A stretch of DNA of 64,000 bases from CAYVHB01 sp964450865 (GTDB taxonomy: Bacteria; Bacillota; Clostridia; Saccharofermentanales; UBA5734). The notes beneath the pieces are model-generated. The model ran no database searches. It had not been told where the DNA came from and saw nothing but the letters and a program-made list of their open reading frames with translations. The stretch spans positions 1 to 64,000 of the forward strand of contig CAYVHB010000005.1 in the NCBI GenBank assembly GCA_964450865.1. The letters run 5' to 3'. The stretch's first letter is position 1. Each line of letters opens with the position of its first letter. Below are positions 55,895 through 63,344 of this stretch, one piece after another. The position numbers and the translations under genes are program-made.

Positions 55895-56560
55895 TCAGCG
55901 CCGGACCAGCTGCTTCCAGACAGTGTCATATTCTTTCTCATCACAGACCATCAGGAAAGTATCCTCCGCCTGCATCGTCGTTTCACCGCTGGGGGCCTCG
56001 ACAGCGCCATTGGTGTGGGTAATCAGTACGACCTTGCTCTCCCCCGGAAAATTGAACTGCCGCAGGGTCTTGCCACAGGCCGGCGAACGGGGTGAGAGCT
56101 TGAATTCAATAATATTCTTGGTGGTCTGCTGGATATTGAACGCGACCCGCATCCCTTCATAGTCGATTTCCTGCTCAATGATATCGGCCAGGATCTGAGT
56201 CCCGGAGTACACTTTATCGACACCCATGCGGCCAAACATATCTGCATTCTTGGGATTATTGACCCTCGCCACCGTATGCTTGACATTGAAACGCTTCTTG
56301 GCAATCTGGCAGCCAACCAGGTTGTTTTCATCTTTGCCGGTGACAGCGATATAAAAGTCAGCATTGCGGCAGCCGACTTCCTCAAGCAGGCTGATATTGG
56401 TACCATCGCCATTGAATACGCTGACCTCGTCAAAATCAGTGGCGATTTTCTCGCTGACGTCCTTTTGCTGCTCGATCAGCGAAATATTATGGCGATAGGG
56501 GCGCAAGGTCTTGATCAGGTAATAGGCGAGCTTGCCGCCGCCAACGATGAGAATCCGCAT
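55895..56560 (-). CDS. TrkA/KtrA-type RCK regulatory subunit (1)
   Basis: 221 residues. RCK_N with the nucleotide-binding motif ILIVGGGKLAYYLIK and an acidic residue at the end of the second strand (LIEQQ), then an RCK_C domain. It gates the TrkH/KtrB channel in response to nucleotides (ATP/ADP or NADH). It ends 46 nt before the channel gene. Confidence 0.85.
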   Translation of the reverse strand: MRILIVGGGKLAYYLIKTLRPYRHNISLIEQQKDVSEKIATDFDEVSVFNGDGTNISLLEEVGCRNADFYIAVTGKDENNLVGCQIAKKRFNVKHTVARVNNPKNADMFGRMGVDKVYSGTQILADIIEQEIDYEGMRVAFNIQQTTKNIIEFKLSPRSPACGKTLRQFNFPGESKVVLITHTNGAVEAPSGETTMQAEDTFLMVCDEKEYDTVWKQLVRR

Positions 56561-56711
56561 GGACTTGGTCCTTTCTGAATATCAAGGTTTAATATGCAAG
56601 ATCATAAGACGGCTGACATAATCAGGACAATATCACACGGCACATGTTCGATCGTGCCCGGTTGAAATGCCAGGCCACAAGGCGGCTGGCACAATCGGGA
56701 AGGCAGCCTTA

Positions 56712-57320
56712 TCACTGCAGGTCTGCCAGGACAAGCTCATCTCCACTGGCGACCCGCAAGCCAGGCGTACCCAGCAACAGCCGGCCCCGCCGCATCAGGC
56801 CAAAAACCAGTTTGCCGGTATCGGTACTCAGATTACTGACATCTTCGCCAATCAAGTCCTTTTCAATGGGGACAGTCGTATATAGAATAGTCGCGCCATA
56901 GACGCTCTGGGTCTGTTCACGACCTTCCTCGGCAATTTTGCGCAGGAAGGTATTGACTGTCAACTCGGTTGAGCAGATGGTATTAAGTCCGAATTCGTCA
57001 AAGACTTCGCGATTGATGGGATTGAATATCCGGGTAATAATCTTGTCGACGCGGAAAATCTCGCGGGCAATTTCCGAACACATGATATTGATATTGTCGT
57101 TTGGTGTCACGGCACAGACAACGTCGGCGGTCTGGATGCCAGCCTGCTTCAGGACATCCCGGTCGATTGGAACACCCGTGATCTTGATACAATCAAGGTC
57201 GTCGGCCTGTTGCATCAGTCGGCTGTCACTTTCGATGATAACAACGTCGTGACCAAGCCGAACCAGCTCACGCGACAGACTCGCGCCCACTTTGCCACAG
57301 CCGATGACAATAATCTGCAT
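56712..57320 (-). CDS. TrkA/KtrA-type RCK regulatory subunit (2)
   Basis: 202 residues. MQIIVIGCGKVGASLSREL and VIIESD give the RCK_N fold, and the C-terminal half (TTVPIEKDLIGEDVSNL...SGDELVLADL) is RCK_C. It is a distinct paralogue of the next protein rather than a duplicate. Two different RCK proteins with one channel suggest a heteromeric ring or two input signals. It heads the potassium run, 151 nt before the second RCK gene. Confidence 0.85.
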   Translation of the reverse strand: MQIIVIGCGKVGASLSRELVRLGHDVVIIESDSRLMQQADDLDCIKITGVPIDRDVLKQAGIQTADVVCAVTPNDNINIMCSEIAREIFRVDKIITRIFNPINREVFDEFGLNTICSTELTVNTFLRKIAEEGREQTQSVYGATILYTTVPIEKDLIGEDVSNLSTDTGKLVFGLMRRGRLLLGTPGLRVASGDELVLADLQ

Positions 57321-57575
57321 AGCGATCCTCCTCCAAATATTGACCCCTGGATCCTTAGGCCAGGCCCCTTATCAAGAATGCTAGCACAATCTGGAAAAAG
57401 TTCAAGCCATTAATCGCAAGGCTTATCAAGGACCTGCCACGGGAACAGCCATGGGGCCAGCTGTGTTAACAGACATGGGGCTGGTCCAGATACCAGTTCC
57501 AGCGCTAATCCAATAACGGATCCGCGCATGTCCGGAATGCAAATCCGAAAGAAAGTCAACTTGTCTGGATGCCTT

Positions 57576-58400
57576 TCAGGCCAGCCGCGACTGGCGGCGA
57601 CCGCGCAGCAGCTCAAAGCACAAAATAGCGGCAGCAGCAGCGGCATTCAGGGACTCAGCCTGTCCTGGCATGGGTATGCGCAGGCGACGATGGGCACATG
57701 TCAGGGCAGCGGCTGACAAACCCCGGCCTTCATTGCCGATCACAAGGGCAGCCGGTGGGGCGATTGGCCGGGGCAGATCCAGCAAATCCTCACCGTGCAG
57801 ATCTGCCGCGAGGACAGGAATATGGCATTGATCCAGCCAGGCTGCGGCTGATACAATATCCGGAAAGGAGAAAAGCGGCAGATGAAAGGCGGATCCCATA
57901 GCCGCCCGCAAAGCCTTTTCACCAAAAGGATCCGTTGTGCCGTCAAGAATCAGGACAGCATCAAAGGCAAAGGCATCCGCCGTACGGATCAGGGTACCCA
58001 GGTTGCCGGGATCCTGGATCGATTCAACAATCAGATACAATCCATCCGGACAGGGAGCAGCGGGTACTGCCTGGGTCAGGGGCGATCGGGCCAGCAGGGC
58101 AATCCCTTGCGGGGATTCAGTAGCCACCAGATCAGCAAAAAGGCGATCCGGCATCTCGAGGCAAAGAGCGGTCGCCAGCTGTTCCGGCCAGGCCGCGGCC
58201 AGCGCGAGCCAGCGCGGCTGCTGGCGGGCAGCCGGAGTCAGCAGGACATGCGTAAGCGGGAAACCGGCACGCAGCAATTCTTCAGCCTGGCGGAAACCTT
58301 CAATGAAAACCAGGCCGGCGGCACGGGTTTTTCGCGGCTGACGCAACGCTTTCAGCTGGCGATAGACAGGATTGTCACGGCTTTCAATCGTTCTGAACAT
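57576..58400 (-). CDS. SpoU/TrmH-family RNA methyltransferase
   Basis: 274 residues. N-terminal substrate-binding domain (TIESRDNPVYRQLKALRQ, FIEGFRQAEELL), then the knotted SPOUT domain with SIQDPGNLGTLIRTADAF, ALVIGNEGRGLS and PMPGQAESLNAAAAAAIL, the three family motifs. It makes a 2'-O-methylribose in tRNA or rRNA; the target cannot be read. Start at 58400 by family; the upstream AAGGATCAGG is a distant ribosome site. It lies after rplT but behind a terminator, so it may be expressed partly by read-through. Confidence 0.88.
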   Translation of the reverse strand: MFRTIESRDNPVYRQLKALRQPRKTRAAGLVFIEGFRQAEELLRAGFPLTHVLLTPAARQQPRWLALAAAWPEQLATALCLEMPDRLFADLVATESPQGIALLARSPLTQAVPAAPCPDGLYLIVESIQDPGNLGTLIRTADAFAFDAVLILDGTTDPFGEKALRAAMGSAFHLPLFSFPDIVSAAAWLDQCHIPVLAADLHGEDLLDLPRPIAPPAALVIGNEGRGLSAAALTCAHRRLRIPMPGQAESLNAAAAAAILCFELLRGRRQSRLA

Positions 58401-58437
58401 AAGTAATGCCTGATCCTTTAGCCTTACAGGGATGCCC

Positions 58438-58468
58438 AAAAAATGAAGGACGGGCCATTGCCCGTCCT
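58438..58468 (-). terminator. Intrinsic terminator after rplT
   Basis: AGGACGGGC, loop AATG, GCCCGTCCT on the minus strand followed by TCATTTTTT. It separates the infC-rpmI-rplT operon from trmH. Confidence 0.85.
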
Positions 58469-58524
58469 CATCATGTTTATTCCTGACAGTGCACCTGACA
58501 GATATACTTCTTACTTCTTACGGC

Positions 58525-58878
58525 TTACAGCGCAGCCTTGGCCTGGCCGCACAGAGCGGTAAAGCCGGCCGGATCCTTGACCGCGATATCGGCGAGGATC
58601 TTGCGGTCGAGCATGATATTGGCCTTGGACAGGCCATTCATGAAACGGCTGTAAGAGAGGCCATTCTGACGGGCGGCAGCGTTGATGCGGGTAATCCAGA
58701 GCTTCCTGAATTCACGCTTCTTGGTTTTTCTGTCCCGGTAAGCATAACTGAGTGACTTCATGACCTGCTGGTTGGCGACTTTAAACAGCTTGCTCTTATG
58801 GCCAAAATAGCCTTTTGCCAGCTTTAGGATTTTCTTATGACGGGCCCGGGTCCGGATCGATCTCTTTACTCTGGTCAT
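58525..58878 (-). CDS. rplT: 50S ribosomal protein L20
   Basis: 117 residues, the standard length. MTRVKRSIRTRARHKKILKL, AKGYFGHKSKLF, YAYRDRKTKKREFRKLWI and NAAARQNGLSYSRFMNGL are universal L20 segments. AGGAGG lies 10 nt before the ATG. L20 also represses this operon through a leader in Firmicutes. Confidence 0.97.
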   Translation of the reverse strand: MTRVKRSIRTRARHKKILKLAKGYFGHKSKLFKVANQQVMKSLSYAYRDRKTKKREFRKLWITRINAAARQNGLSYSRFMNGLSKANIMLDRKILADIAVKDPAGFTALCGQAKAAL

Positions 58879-58933
58879 ATACTGTGAACCTCCTGATTAA
58901 GCACAGTTAAAGCATGCATGATCTGGCGTATGC

Positions 58934-59131
58934 TTATTTGTAAGGGATCAGCTGACGAACGTTGTGCTGGTTGGAAGCAGCGACAACAACCGACTTGCGC
59001 AGGTTGCGCTTGCGCTTGGTCGTTTTCTTGGTCAGAATGTGCTTCTTGAAGGCCTGGCTGCGCATGATTTTGCCGGTACCAGTGACCCTGAATCTTTTCT
59101 TGGAAGCGCTGTGAGTTTTCTGCTTAGGCAT
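58934..59131 (-). CDS. rpmI: 50S ribosomal protein L35
   Basis: 65 residues. MPKQKTHSASKKRFRVTGTGK and KKTTKRKRNLRKS are typical of L35. GGGAGGA lies 7 nt before the ATG. Between infC (33 nt) and rplT (55 nt). Confidence 0.97.
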   Translation of the reverse strand: MPKQKTHSASKKRFRVTGTGKIMRSQAFKKHILTKKTTKRKRNLRKSVVVAASNQHNVRQLIPYK

Positions 59132-59164
59132 TGGAAAGTCCTCCCTTTCAGTGACAGTCGTTCG

Positions 59165-59686
59165 TTAGTTTTTACGGGGGGCAAGATACATCACCATATT
59201 GCGACCTTCGACCTTGGGATCACGGTCGACCTGGCCTTGTTCAGCACAGGCCTGCGCAAATTGCTTCATGACTTCATAACCCCGGCTGGTGTATGTCATT
59301 TCCCGGCCACGGAACTTCAGGACAACCTTCACACGGTCGCCTTCAGCCAGAAATCGACAGGCATTCTTGGTCTTGAAAGAAAAATCATGCTCCTCGGTCG
59401 TCAGTTTCAGACCGACTTCCTTGACTTCTGTCACCTTCTGATGCTTTTTGGCTTCTCTTTCCTTCTTGGCCTGTTCAAACGTGAATTTGCCATAATCCAT
59501 GATTTTGCAGACCGGATTGTCAGCCTGGGGCGCAATCAGAACCAGGTCGAGCTGCTGATCTTCAGCGCGTTTCCTGGCTTCACTGATCGGGACAACCCCG
59601 ATCATGCTGCCGTCGCTCTCAATCAGGCGGACTCTGGGGAATCTGATTTCTTCGTTAATCATGAGACCACTACTTTGCTTGCCGAT
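59165..59686 (-). CDS. infC: Translation initiation factor IF-3, probable ATC start
   Basis: 173 residues if the start is the ATC at 59686, which has GGGAGG (59696-59701) exactly 9 nt upstream. The first in-frame ATG with a family-like N-terminus (MINEEIRFPRV, 59662) has no ribosome site, and the ATG at 59707 precedes the SD. Rare AUU/AUC starts are a hallmark of infC and let IF-3 limit its own synthesis. Domain motifs: INEEIRFPRVRLI, VCKIMDYGKF, and KVVLKFRGREMTY in the C-terminal half. First gene of infC-rpmI-rplT. Confidence 0.9.
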   Translation of the reverse strand: MGKQSSGLMINEEIRFPRVRLIESDGSMIGVVPISEARKRAEDQQLDLVLIAPQADNPVCKIMDYGKFTFEQAKKEREAKKHQKVTEVKEVGLKLTTEEHDFSFKTKNACRFLAEGDRVKVVLKFRGREMTYTSRGYEVMKQFAQACAEQGQVDRDPKVEGRNMVMYLAPRKN

Positions 59687-59707
59687 GTGGATACACCTCC
59701 CGTGCAT

Positions 59708-59836
59708 AAAAAAATGGAGTGGATGAATATTACATCCGCTCCAACATCAAAAGGCCGGTGGCCCGTTATGACGATTGATGAACCTCTTCGCCAAGCTTGA
59801 GGTGAGAAGCGGATGCTTCTGCTTGCTACCGGTAGA
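59708..59836 (-). promoter_or_regulatory. infC leader, probable L20-type attenuator
   Basis: The leader contains GAAGCATCCGCTTCTCACC, a segment familiar from Firmicutes L20 leaders. It ends in a terminator hairpin: GGAGCGGATG/CATCCACTCC (59716-59742) with seven T residues (59714-59708), directly before infC. This is a transcription attenuator in the expected place for L20 autoregulation. L20-leader identity is recalled, not searched. Confidence 0.75.
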
Positions 59837-59865
59837 ATTATACGAATCCTGGCATCACTTGTCAA
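59837..59865 (-). promoter_or_regulatory. Consensus sigma-A promoter for infC-rpmI-rplT
   Basis: TTGACA (59865-59860), a 17-nt spacer and TATAAT (59842-59837) on the minus strand. Confidence 0.9.
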
Positions 59866-60177
59866 GAAAATAATTCTCAGTCAGACTGAGGGGCCATAAA
59901 TCGGGGCGAAGGCACCAGGGCAGTCATCAGCGGGGATGCCACCAGGCGCGTTCCGCGGCCCGGCCAGTGCCAGCTGCACCGGGCGAGGTTCTGTCCAGGC
60001 AACCGGGCACCCCGCTGACGACCGCCTTTCTGTCGCGTCGGGCCCGGGGCACGCCGCCAGCGGCCGCCAATCTGTCCCACCAGACCCGGGGCCAAAGGGT
60101 TGCCGGAATGGACCCCGATGGTTTATGATTGACAAAAGCACAGAATAAACTGCACCGGCAAAGGAGTCGATGTCGTC
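59866..60177. other. Divergent intergenic region upstream of infC and the aminotransferase
   Basis: 310 nt, GC-rich in its middle. CTCAGTCAGACTGAG (59876-59890) is a short hairpin near the infC -35. A TTGACA at 60129-60134 has no -10 partner. I see no gene. Confidence 0.4.
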
Positions 60178-61368
60178 ATGATTTCACAAAAAATCGCCAG
60201 CCAGATGGCTAACGGATCCTGGATTCGCAAAATGTTCGAAGAAGGCGCGCGCCTGAAGGCCGCATACGGCGCTGACCAGGTCTATGACTTCAGTCTGGGC
60301 AACCCGGACCTGGAACCGCCGGAGACGGTTTTGCAGGCCATTCGAGACCTGGCCGCCGACCCGCGCCCCGGCCTGCACGCTTATATGGCCAATGTCGGAT
60401 ATCTCGAAACCCGGGCGGCCATTGCCGCCCAGCTTAGCGAGCGCAGCGGCCTGGCAATCGGACCGGAAGCGATCTGCATGACGGTCGGAGCAGCCGGCGC
60501 CCTGAATGTAGCCCTGAAAGCGCTGCTCGACCCCGGCGACGAGGTCATCATTTTCGCCCCATATTTCGTCGAATACGTGGCCTATATTGACAATCACGGC
60601 GGAAAAGCAGTTGTCGTAGCCAGCGATCCCGAAACGCTGCTGCCGGACATGGCTGCGCTGGCCCGGGCAATCACCCCGCAGACCAAGGCCTTGCTGATCA
60701 ATTCGCCGAACAATCCTTCCGGCGCCGTCTATCCGCGCGATGTCCTGCTGGCCATCAACGATATTGTGCAGACAGTCCGCCGGCAAAGCGGACAGACGAT
60801 CTATGTTTTATCGGATGAGCCCTATGCTGACCTGGCCTATGACCACCAGGAGGTTCCCAATAGCCTGGCCTGCATCGAGCAGCTGATTTTGTGCTACAGC
60901 TGGAGCAAATCCCTGTCCCTGCCCGGCGAACGCATCGGCTACCTTTGTATCAGTCCACGGTGTGACAATTTCAACGATCTGGCGAATGCGGCAGCATATT
61001 GTAACCGGACACTGGGCTTTGTCAATGCCCCGGCGTTCTTTCAGCGGATCATCCCGGCGGCCCTGGATGCCCGCGTTGATGTGAGCCGATACGAGTCCCG
61101 CCGCGACCGCATCATGGCAATTCTTGCCAGCGCCGGATTTACGGTCCGCAAACCCGGTGGCGGCCTGTATTGCTTCCCGCATAGTCCGATTGCCGACGAT
61201 GCGGCTTTTGCCCAGGCTTGTGCCCGACACAATGTGCTGATCGTGCCCGGTCGCGGTTTCGGCTACCCCGGTTTCTTCCGGCTCTGCTTCGCAGTCAGTG
61301 AGGCAACCATCGAAAATTCAGCCGCGGCCTGGCAGGCCATCGGTCGCGAATTTGGCCTGATCCAATAA
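60178..61368 (+). CDS. PLP-dependent class I/II aminotransferase
   Basis: 396 residues of PLP fold type I. DFSLGNPDLEPP, GAAGALNVALKALLDPGDEVI, NSPNNPSG, VLSDEPYADLAY and the PLP-lysine motif YSWSKSLSLPGERIGY; C-terminal FFRLCFAVSE carries the substrate-carboxylate Arg. The amino-acid substrate is not evident; aspartate- or alanine-type specificity is likely. AAAGGAG lies 11 nt before the ATG. It is monocistronic and divergent from infC. Confidence 0.88.
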   Translation: MISQKIASQMANGSWIRKMFEEGARLKAAYGADQVYDFSLGNPDLEPPETVLQAIRDLAADPRPGLHAYMANVGYLETRAAIAAQLSERSGLAIGPEAICMTVGAAGALNVALKALLDPGDEVIIFAPYFVEYVAYIDNHGGKAVVVASDPETLLPDMAALARAITPQTKALLINSPNNPSGAVYPRDVLLAINDIVQTVRRQSGQTIYVLSDEPYADLAYDHQEVPNSLACIEQLILCYSWSKSLSLPGERIGYLCISPRCDNFNDLANAAAYCNRTLGFVNAPAFFQRIIPAALDARVDVSRYESRRDRIMAILASAGFTVRKPGGGLYCFPHSPIADDAAFAQACARHNVLIVPGRGFGYPGFFRLCFAVSEATIENSAAAWQAIGREFGLIQ

Positions 61369-61401
61369 CCAGAAGCTGTATCAGACCGGGTCTGCAGTCT
61401 A

Positions 61402-61516
61402 CGCCGGCGCACTTGATGGGCCGGCGTTTCTGTTGACCTCACGCTGCTGCGCCCATCAATGGGCCGGCGCTTCTGTTGGCCTCATCCTGCAGTCTGCCCA
61501 TCAATGGGCCGGCGTC
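61402..61516. repeat. Three short repeats between the aminotransferase and thiN
   Basis: ATGGGCCGGCG followed by TTCTGTTG(A/G)CCTCA occurs at about 61416 and 61460, and a third truncated copy from 61500 encodes the last residues and stop of thiN. The first makes a hairpin CGCCGGC/GCCGGCG (61402-61426) followed by TTTCTGTT, possibly a weak terminator for the aminotransferase. Confidence 0.7.
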
Positions 61517-62361
61517 AGGATGACCATCAGGGTACCGCTGGTGATTTCGACAGTCAGTGCCGGCAGTTGCTGATCCCGTGCGAGTTCATTGCTGACACCG
61601 CGCGTCGTACCAAAAGCCAGCGTCGCATGATCCAGGGGGTATTGCAGCCCACTATAAGTCAATCCGGTCACCTCAGCTGTGACTGGAATAGCGGAAAATG
61701 CCCAGCTGTGCGGTTTGCTTGCAAATGGACCAGCCCGGCTTGCCTGATATTTCCCATTATCCAGTAAGGCATCACCAGACTGGCGTCCGGTCTCATGATC
61801 CGGTTCCGGGCTGCTGTTGCCATCTTTTCCGCTGGCTCCACCCGGCCAGGGAAATTCTGCGGAAGGAATAGCCAGGCGATCCGGCCCATGCAGCACAGCC
61901 AGGTGGCTGAGTCCATCGGTCAGGACGACCCGGCAGCCGCTGGCTGCCAGACGGGCGGCCAGCAGCTGGTTGGCCAGAACGTGGTCCGGCCGGCTGCCAA
62001 ACGCCGCCAGGACAACCAGTTCAAAAGCAGCCGGGTTATTTGTCCCTGTCTGCTCGCGGGCCAAATCGGCGGCCAGCTCGATGGCAATGGTTATAGCCAG
62101 TTCGGAATCAGTCATATCCTTGGCCGGCGGGAACTGGCGCACGGGAATACCGGCTGCGGCCAGCCAGGCATGTTCCTCGGGACCAATCGAATCAAGGTCG
62201 CCAACCAGCAGGTCCGGCAGGATATTCAACCGGAACAAGTGGCGGGCGCCCCCGTCAGCACAGACCAGCAAAGCGCGGCCAGCCAGCCAGGGCAGCAGTC
62301 CTTCATCACGGAGTACCTGGCCGCTCAGAATAACACAAACACGTTGTCTGGAGACTGTCAC
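61501..62361 (-). CDS. thiN: Thiamine diphosphokinase with low-complexity insertion
   Basis: About 286 residues, longer than the usual 210-230. LVCADGGARHLF, DLLVGDLDSIGPEE, DMTDSELAITIA and AAFGSRPDHVLANQLL are ThiN motifs; it makes thiamine diphosphate from thiamine and ATP. Residues about 175-225 are a Gly/Ser/Pro/Asp-rich insertion not expected in the family. The start is uncertain: a GTG at 62361 with AGGT upstream is preferred over TTG at 62379. The C-terminal TPAH and stop lie within a repeat. It follows rpe after 45 nt. Confidence 0.88.
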   Translation of the reverse strand: MTVSRQRVCVILSGQVLRDEGLLPWLAGRALLVCADGGARHLFRLNILPDLLVGDLDSIGPEEHAWLAAAGIPVRQFPPAKDMTDSELAITIAIELAADLAREQTGTNNPAAFELVVLAAFGSRPDHVLANQLLAARLAASGCRVVLTDGLSHLAVLHGPDRLAIPSAEFPWPGGASGKDGNSSPEPDHETGRQSGDALLDNGKYQASRAGPFASKPHSWAFSAIPVTAEVTGLTYSGLQYPLDHATLAFGTTRGVSNELARDQQLPALTVEITSGTLMVILTPAH

Positions 62362-62406
62362 TTCATTTACCTGCAACAAGGCCCAATCAAGTACCCGGAC
62401 ACCGGG

Positions 62407-63090
62407 TCAGCGGGTGACAATCAGGCGCAGTTCCTGCAGGGCGGCTGCCGGATCTGGCGCACAATAACAGGCGCTGCCGACCACAATCATATCTGCACCG
62501 GCTTCATAGGCTTCACGAATATTCTGGCTGCCCAGGCCGCCGTCGATCTGGATATGGACGGGCCGGCCCAGGGCATCGATCTGGCTGCGCAGCCGGCGGA
62601 TTTTATCGGTCATGGTTGGAATATAACGCTGGCCGCCGAAACCGGGATTGACCGTCATCAGCAGAACCATGTCAACGAAGGGCAGGATTTCCTCGATCAG
62701 GGACAGCGGGGTCCCAGGATTGATGGCGACCCCGGGCGTACAGCCGGCAGCCCGGATCTGCTGCACGAGGCGATGCATATGGGTGCAGGCTTCAGCATGG
62801 AAAACCAGCGTATCGGCGCCGGCCTGGGCAAACGATTCGACCAGGTCGCCGGGATTGGTAACCATCAGGTGAACATCCAGCGGCAAGGAAGTCCGCTTGC
62901 GGATTGCCGCAACTACGGGAGGGCCGAGGGTCAGGTTAGGGACAAAATGGCCGTCCATGACATCGACATGGATGATATCAGCTGTATCAGCGACCAATTC
63001 AACGGCATCACCAAGGGCAGCGAAATCTGCAGACAGGATTGAGGGGCAAAGCAACAGGCGTCCAGCGGTCTGTTCATAACCATCGAGCAT
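62407..63090 (-). CDS. rpe: Ribulose-phosphate 3-epimerase
   Basis: 227 residues. CPSILSADFAALGDAV, IIHVDVMDGHFVPNLTLGP with metal-binding His and Asp, HAEACTHMHRLVQ, MTVNPGFGGQRYI and DGGLGSQNI are family signatures. Pentose-phosphate pathway enzyme. GGAGGT lies 6 nt before the ATG at 63090. It sits in the usual Firmicutes order rsgA-rpe-thiN. Confidence 0.95.
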   Translation of the reverse strand: MLDGYEQTAGRLLLCPSILSADFAALGDAVELVADTADIIHVDVMDGHFVPNLTLGPPVVAAIRKRTSLPLDVHLMVTNPGDLVESFAQAGADTLVFHAEACTHMHRLVQQIRAAGCTPGVAINPGTPLSLIEEILPFVDMVLLMTVNPGFGGQRYIPTMTDKIRRLRSQIDALGRPVHIQIDGGLGSQNIREAYEAGADMIVVGSACYCAPDPAAALQELRLIVTR

Positions 63091-63116
63091 AGGGTACCTC
63101 CAAAATATTTCGAATG

Positions 63117-63132
63117 ATCGCATCGATGCGAT
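63117..63132. other. 16-bp perfect palindrome upstream of rpe
   Basis: ATCGCATCGATGCGAT, 27 nt before the rpe start. No promoter is placed around it. It could be an operator or chance. Confidence 0.5.
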
Positions 63133-63344
63133 TCACCAGGTCTCTGCAGCGCGTCCATGCCCGAACCCATCCGCAGAACACGTCCCTGAATCAAAAATAT
63201 CATGCCGGCCATGATGCGTGCAAGGATCGTTTCCGGATCATGTTTATTGACGGAAATGATTTGATAAATAACTGTTCCGGACGGGCCAGCCAGGCACCTT
63301 CACGGCTGCGCCAGAGCTGTCGCTTCCAGGCAGAAAGGGTCACC

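Noticed and set aside
60129..60157. Promoter for the aminotransferase gene
   Set aside because: TTGACA is present but no -10 hexamer lies 15-19 nt downstream.
62362..62406. TPP riboswitch before thiN
   Set aside because: The gap is only about 45 nt, far too short, and lacks the CTGAGA motif.
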